This document shows, one piece after another, positions 60,020-64,000 of a stretch of DNA of 64,000 nt. A model generated the notes under the pieces. That model worked only from the letters and a program-made list of their open reading frames with translations, was not told the origin of the DNA and ran no database searches. Source of the DNA: Parabacteroides distasonis ATCC 8503 (GTDB lineage: Bacteria > Bacteroidota > Bacteroidia > Bacteroidales > Tannerellaceae); assembly GCF_000012845.1 (NCBI RefSeq), contig NC_009615.1:333501-397500 (forward strand), read 5' to 3'. The first letter of the stretch is position 1. Each line of letters begins with the position of its first letter. The position numbers and the translations under genes were made by a program.

Positions 60020-61354
60020 ATGAAACAAATATTATTTACAACAGTTCTTTCTCTCAGTTTCGCTACCGCGACGGTGGCCCAAGAGAAACTTTGGACTTTG
60101 GATGAATGTATGCGCTATGCCGTGGAAAACAGCCCATCGGTTAAAAAGCAAGTTTATACATCAGATACGTATAAGGCGGAACGGAATGCCGCCGTAGCTT
60201 CTTTTTTCCCGGCGGCATCGGCTAAGGTCGGAGCGCAATATAGTTTTGGCCGTTCGATCGACCCTGCGACCAATACCTATGAGAATACTTCTACGTTTAA
60301 TAATAACTATGGCCTCGACGCTTCTATTCCTATTTTTACGGGCGGACAGCTGATCAATCAATGGTTGATGGCAAAATCCAATCGCCGTATGGGAGTTAAT
60401 GACATACAGAAAGCGAAAGATGATTTAGCGATGAAAACCATGCAGGCTTATATGGATGTGGTGTATTATAAAGGAACGATTCGTATGGCGGCCGAGAAAT
60501 TGGAGGAGAGTAACCGTACCTTATATAAGACTCGCCGGCAAGAAGAGCTGGGTTTGAAAGGGAAAGCGGATGTAGCTCAATTCGAGGCTCAGGTGGCAGC
60601 CGATGATTATACATTGACCCACCAACAGAATCTTTTCAATACGGCCTTGCTTACTTTGAGGGAATGTATGAATTATCCATCTGATTTAGAACTGGAGGTG
60701 GATACTTTATTACCGGATATCAATTATGTCCCGGAAGTAGAGAATGTGGCGGAGATTTTCGCCTATGCGTCCGGGAATAACCCTACCGCCTTGCAAGCCG
60801 AGTATCAATTAACGCAAAGTAAATACCAATATCGTATTTATAAAGGAAAGTTGCTGCCGAGCATTTATTTGAATGCCGGAATCTCTACGAGTTATTTCGA
60901 GAACCTGAAGTCTGATAATGCCCCGGAAGGTTTCAAGGATCAGTTTAAAAATAACCGTGGTGAATATGTATCTTTTAGCCTTAGCTTTCCCTTGTTCGAT
61001 GGTTTGAGCAGACTAACGAACGCTCGTCGTTATCGTAACAATATGCGGATCGCACGGGAGACAAGGACAGAGGTCTTTCGCCAGTTGCAGACAGCGGTAG
61101 AGCAATCGGTCTTGGATCGTGAGGGATACGCTAAAGAGGCCATACAGATGGATAAGAAGGTGAAATCGGATGAGTTGGCTTATCGTGTTACCCTACGGAA
61201 GTACGAGGAAGGCCTGATGAGCACGCTGGATGTACAGACAAGTGCGAATACGCTGTTGGAGTCCAAGGCCAATCTGCTTCAAAAGCGATTGATGTACTTA
61301 TTGAAAAGCAAGCTGGTGGATTATTATAAGGGCAAGCCTCTTATCAATGAATAA
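60020..61354 (+). CDS. TolC-family outer membrane protein
   Basis: The 444-residue protein has a signal peptide (ending TATVAQ) and TolC-type helices: LDECMRYAVENSPSVKKQV near 30, AASAKVGAQYSFGRSIDP near 68 and QEELGLKGKADVAQFEAQVA near 175. It would be the outer-membrane channel of the export system encoded by the next genes. It is the first gene behind the sigma54 promoter. Confidence 0.92.
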   Translation: MKQILFTTVLSLSFATATVAQEKLWTLDECMRYAVENSPSVKKQVYTSDTYKAERNAAVASFFPAASAKVGAQYSFGRSIDPATNTYENTSTFNNNYGLDASIPIFTGGQLINQWLMAKSNRRMGVNDIQKAKDDLAMKTMQAYMDVVYYKGTIRMAAEKLEESNRTLYKTRRQEELGLKGKADVAQFEAQVAADDYTLTHQQNLFNTALLTLRECMNYPSDLELEVDTLLPDINYVPEVENVAEIFAYASGNNPTALQAEYQLTQSKYQYRIYKGKLLPSIYLNAGISTSYFENLKSDNAPEGFKDQFKNNRGEYVSFSLSFPLFDGLSRLTNARRYRNNMRIARETRTEVFRQLQTAVEQSVLDREGYAKEAIQMDKKVKSDELAYRVTLRKYEEGLMSTLDVQTSANTLLESKANLLQKRLMYLLKSKLVDYYKGKPLINE

Positions 61355-61401
61355 GAATTGAGAACATAGAATTTAGATGATAATAAAAAATATAGAATAC
61401 G

Positions 61402-62652
61402 ATGGATATACAATTAGAGAAAAAGAAAGGTCTTCAGAAGAAGCATATTCCTTATGTAGCGGGTGGCGTGTTGTTCGTTATCTTGTTGGGATGGATTATC
61501 TTTGGTGATCATGCTTCTACGTTGAAAGTGGACGCGAGAGGGATTAGCATCGGTAATGTGACCCGTGAGCAATTCAATGACTTCTTTCGTATGGATGGTC
61601 AGGTGCAACCTATCACGGTCGTGCAGCTTAGCCCCGAGGAGGGCGGTATCGTACAGGAGAAAGTCGTGGAAGAGGGTGCCCAAGTGAAGAAAGGCGATAT
61701 CATTGTTCGTCTGAGCAACTCAAATCTAGATTTGCAGATCTTGAACGCTGAGGCTGAGTTGGCGGAGAAGCAGAACTTCCTTCGTAATACGCAGGTTACC
61801 ATGGAGCAGGATAAGCTGACCAATCAGATGGAGAAACTTCAATACGATATGGACATGAACCGGGCCCGCCGCTCGTTCAACCAACAAGAGCAGTTGTATA
61901 AAGAGAACTTGATCGCCAAGGAGGATTATCTGAAAGCGAAGGAGGACTTCGAGTTAGCCTCTCAAAAGCACGCCTTGATTACCGAGCGCTTGCGCCAAGA
62001 CTCTATCTCCCGCACGATCCAGATGGATGAGATGGAGGCCAGCTTGGCGAATATGCGGAAGAATATCCTGTTGATCCGCGAACGTAAGGAAAACTTGAAT
62101 GTCCGTTCCCAGATTGACGGTGAGTTGGGACTGTTGGATGTCGTATTGGGGCAAAGCATCAATCCCGGACAAAAGATCGGCCAGATTAACGACCTTTCCG
62201 ATTATAAGATAGAGGCCATGATCGACGAGCATTATATAGACCGCGTGAAACCGGGCTTAAGCGCCGCTTTCGAGCGTCAAGGCTCGTCTTTCGACTTAAC
62301 GGTGCGCAAAGTTTATCCCGAGGTTCGTGATGGTAAGTTCCGTACGGATTTCGTTTTCACGGGTGAGCGTCCGGATAATATCCGTAGTGGACAGACCTAC
62401 TATATCAACTTGGAGCTGGGGCAACCTACCGAGAGTATCATTATCCCGAAGGGAACTTTCTTCCAGAGCACGGGCGGAAGCTGGATATTTGTTCTTGATC
62501 CGGATGGAAAGAAAGCTTACAGGCGTTCTATCAAGATCGGCCGTCAGAACCCGCAATATTATGAGGTTCTTGAAGGTCTGGAAGCCGGTGAGAAGGTGAT
62601 TGTGTCCAGTTATGAGAGTTATAAGGATAATGAAGTGCTGGTGCTGGAATAA
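61402..62652 (+). CDS. HlyD-family periplasmic adaptor
   Basis: The 416-residue protein has one N-terminal membrane helix (HIPYVAGGVLFVILLGWIIF), a lipoyl half-motif (VQLSPEEGGIVQEKVVEEGAQVKKG near 75), a long coiled coil (about 100-230), the second lipoyl half (IDGELGLLDVVLGQSINPGQKIG) and a beta-barrel. It links an ABC-type inner-membrane component to TolC. It lies 47 bases after the tolC-like gene. Confidence 0.92.
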   Translation: MDIQLEKKKGLQKKHIPYVAGGVLFVILLGWIIFGDHASTLKVDARGISIGNVTREQFNDFFRMDGQVQPITVVQLSPEEGGIVQEKVVEEGAQVKKGDIIVRLSNSNLDLQILNAEAELAEKQNFLRNTQVTMEQDKLTNQMEKLQYDMDMNRARRSFNQQEQLYKENLIAKEDYLKAKEDFELASQKHALITERLRQDSISRTIQMDEMEASLANMRKNILLIRERKENLNVRSQIDGELGLLDVVLGQSINPGQKIGQINDLSDYKIEAMIDEHYIDRVKPGLSAAFERQGSSFDLTVRKVYPEVRDGKFRTDFVFTGERPDNIRSGQTYYINLELGQPTESIIIPKGTFFQSTGGSWIFVLDPDGKKAYRRSIKIGRQNPQYYEVLEGLEAGEKVIVSSYESYKDNEVLVLE

Positions 62653-62664
62653 AATCGATATAAT

Positions 62665-64000
62665 ATGAAAAACATACTAATCGCCATTCGTTCCATTTTT
62701 AAGAAAGGGCGGCATAACGTGATGAAAATCGTATCGTTGGGAATCGGCTTAGCGGTAGGCTTGGTATTGATCGCTAAAGTCTATTTCGAACAATCGTATG
62801 ATGATTTTTATCCGGATAGAGACCGGGTCTATCAAGTCTGGGCGAAATACCAGCAAAATGGAGGGGAGTTGAAGGATTATCCGCAAACAAGCGGTGGCAT
62901 CGCTCCAACTATGCAACAACAGATACCCGAGATCGAGACCGTCACCCGATACACGAGTTTTGGAGACTGGACCTTTACGATGACCGACACCAAGATGAAA
63001 TACTCCGGTCGTTGTATCATAGCGGATAGTTGTTTCTTTGATATTCTTCCTCGTCCTATGTTGATCGGAAATGCGAAAGAGGTTCTTTCCACCCCGATGT
63101 ACGTGTTGATATCAAGTCGTATAGCGAAAAATATCGGAGGCGATGTTATCGGGAAAAACTTCACGGTAGACAATTCGCCGGGACGTACTATGACTATTGG
63201 TGGCGTTTTTGAGGAAGTTCCGGAAAATTCTCATTCCCGTTACGATGTAATTGTTTCCATGGCTTCGGCGGGTCGGTTCATGTGGGAGGGTTCGCCTACT
63301 AATATGTTGGGAAACGATCGTTACATAAGCTATGTGAAGTTGCACAAGGGGGTGAATCCTTTAGCTTTGGAGGAACAGGTGCGTACGTTTGTGAATTCTT
63401 ATTTCCCTCCAGAGGAACAGCAAAAGGTCGGGTTAAGCATTGATTTCTCATTTCATAAGCTAGATAATCTACACAAGGAGTTGCCGCAAGTCAAGCGAAT
63501 GACGTGGATACTTTCCTTACTGGCCTTCGCTTTGATCTTTACGGCGGTGATGAACTATATCTTGATCGTGATATCCTCTATCGTAAATCGCTCGAAGGAG
63601 GTGGCTGTCCATAAATGTTATGGGGCAAGCGAGAATAATATTCATGGTATGATGTTTGGTGAGGCGTTGGTACATATAGTGCTTTCACTGATCTTGGCCT
63701 TATTGTTGATCCTTGCGTTTAGAGGTACGGTAGAGGAGTTGTTGGCGACTTCGTTAGATTCCTTGCTCTTGTCTAATGGTAGCTTGGTCTTGCTAGGGAT
63801 ATGTATCTTGGTGTTTTTCGTATCTGGTTTTATGCCGGGATCATTATACGCCCGGATTCCGGTGGCCTCCGCTTTCCGTAATTACCGGGAGAATAAGCGT
63901 ATCTGGAAGAAAGCCTTGTTGCTTGTCCAGTTTGTTGCTACGGGCTTTTTGGTGACGATGCTTGTTTTCGTTGCCCGTCAATATACGTTTATGGTGAATG
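62665..64000 (+). CDS. ABC transporter permease (MacB/FtsX type), partial
   Basis: The frame is open from ATG 62665 to the window end (445 codons). It has an N-terminal membrane helix (VMKIVSLGIGLAVGLVLIAK), a MacB-like periplasmic domain from about residue 45 to 270 (IGGVFEEVPENSHSRYD), then FtsX-type helices (ILSLLAFALIFTAVMNYILI, with the conserved RSKEVAVHKCYGAS loop). The second half presumably continues outside. With TolC and HlyD it forms a tripartite system; the ATPase and any sigma54 activator should lie downstream. Confidence 0.9.
   Translation, partial: MKNILIAIRSIFKKGRHNVMKIVSLGIGLAVGLVLIAKVYFEQSYDDFYPDRDRVYQVWAKYQQNGGELKDYPQTSGGIAPTMQQQIPEIETVTRYTSFGDWTFTMTDTKMKYSGRCIIADSCFFDILPRPMLIGNAKEVLSTPMYVLISSRIAKNIGGDVIGKNFTVDNSPGRTMTIGGVFEEVPENSHSRYDVIVSMASAGRFMWEGSPTNMLGNDRYISYVKLHKGVNPLALEEQVRTFVNSYFPPEEQQKVGLSIDFSFHKLDNLHKELPQVKRMTWILSLLAFALIFTAVMNYILIVISSIVNRSKEVAVHKCYGASENNIHGMMFGEALVHIVLSLILALLLILAFRGTVEELLATSLDSLLLSNGSLVLLGICILVFFVSGFMPGSLYARIPVASAFRNYRENKRIWKKALLLVQFVATGFLVTMLVFVARQYTFMVN

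Overview
The window is chromosomal DNA from a Bacteroidales bacterium, most likely Parabacteroides (P. distasonis-like). Evidence: promoters carry the Bacteroidetes -7 box TAnnTTTG with almost no sigma70 -35/-10 pairs; lipoproteins include one with a Bacteroidetes surface-export signal; there is a type III glutamine synthetase and an LL-diaminopimelate aminotransferase; and there are DUF4251/DUF3843-like Bacteroidetes families. The species is inferred from gene content, not from a search.

Layout. 1-6386: the 3' part of a surface-polysaccharide locus (short unknown ORFs, WecA/MraY-type initiating transferase, Wzx flippase, GT2 glycosyltransferase, EpsG-like polymerase, and a glycosyltransferase cut after 67 codons). 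6381-8937: a complete IS21-family element (istA/istB) whose two ends each supply the stop codon of a broken gene. 8932-9713: truncated hipA with intact hipB. 9815-16381: rplU-rpmA, a PurF-like protein without its glutaminase cysteine, pepT, gcvT, a DUF4251-like protein and an oxidoreductase. 16536-21994: an MksF-MksE-MksB (MukFEB-like) condensin operon without the Wadjet nuclease gene. 22112-24618: nadE and a RelE/ParE-like toxin-antitoxin pair. 24756-39287: an ammonia and diaminopimelate block, dapF-dapL-glnN and gltB-gltD-asnB, all on the minus strand, with a secreted protein between them. 39549-46076: a DUF3843-like protein, a TonB-dependent receptor with a surface lipoprotein, and a YwqK-like protein. 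46252-47938: hslR-like, pth, rplY. 48075-54451: a TetR-regulated RND efflux operon in which the pump gene is broken and joined to the 3' half of an Old Yellow Enzyme gene, followed by an SDR gene. 54763-59380: AraC regulator, DUF308 membrane protein, acyltransferase and two L,D-transpeptidases. 59440-59514: tRNA-Pro(UGG). 60020-64000: TolC-HlyD-ABC permease operon behind a textbook sigma54 promoter with two upstream dyad sites.

The most unusual signal is not a gene. Six intergenic sites (16403, 17723, 21999, 29438, 46088, 59681) hold arrays of 2-6 imperfect palindromes whose centres are spaced about 21-24 bp apart. The palindrome sequence differs completely from site to site while the spacing is kept. 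They sit after or between genes, including convergent pairs and once inside the mks operon. No known element family that I can name explains them.

Two rearrangement scars stand out: the IS21 junction linking the polysaccharide locus to hipA without a target duplication, and the apparent deletion that fused an RND pump gene to an oxidoreductase gene.
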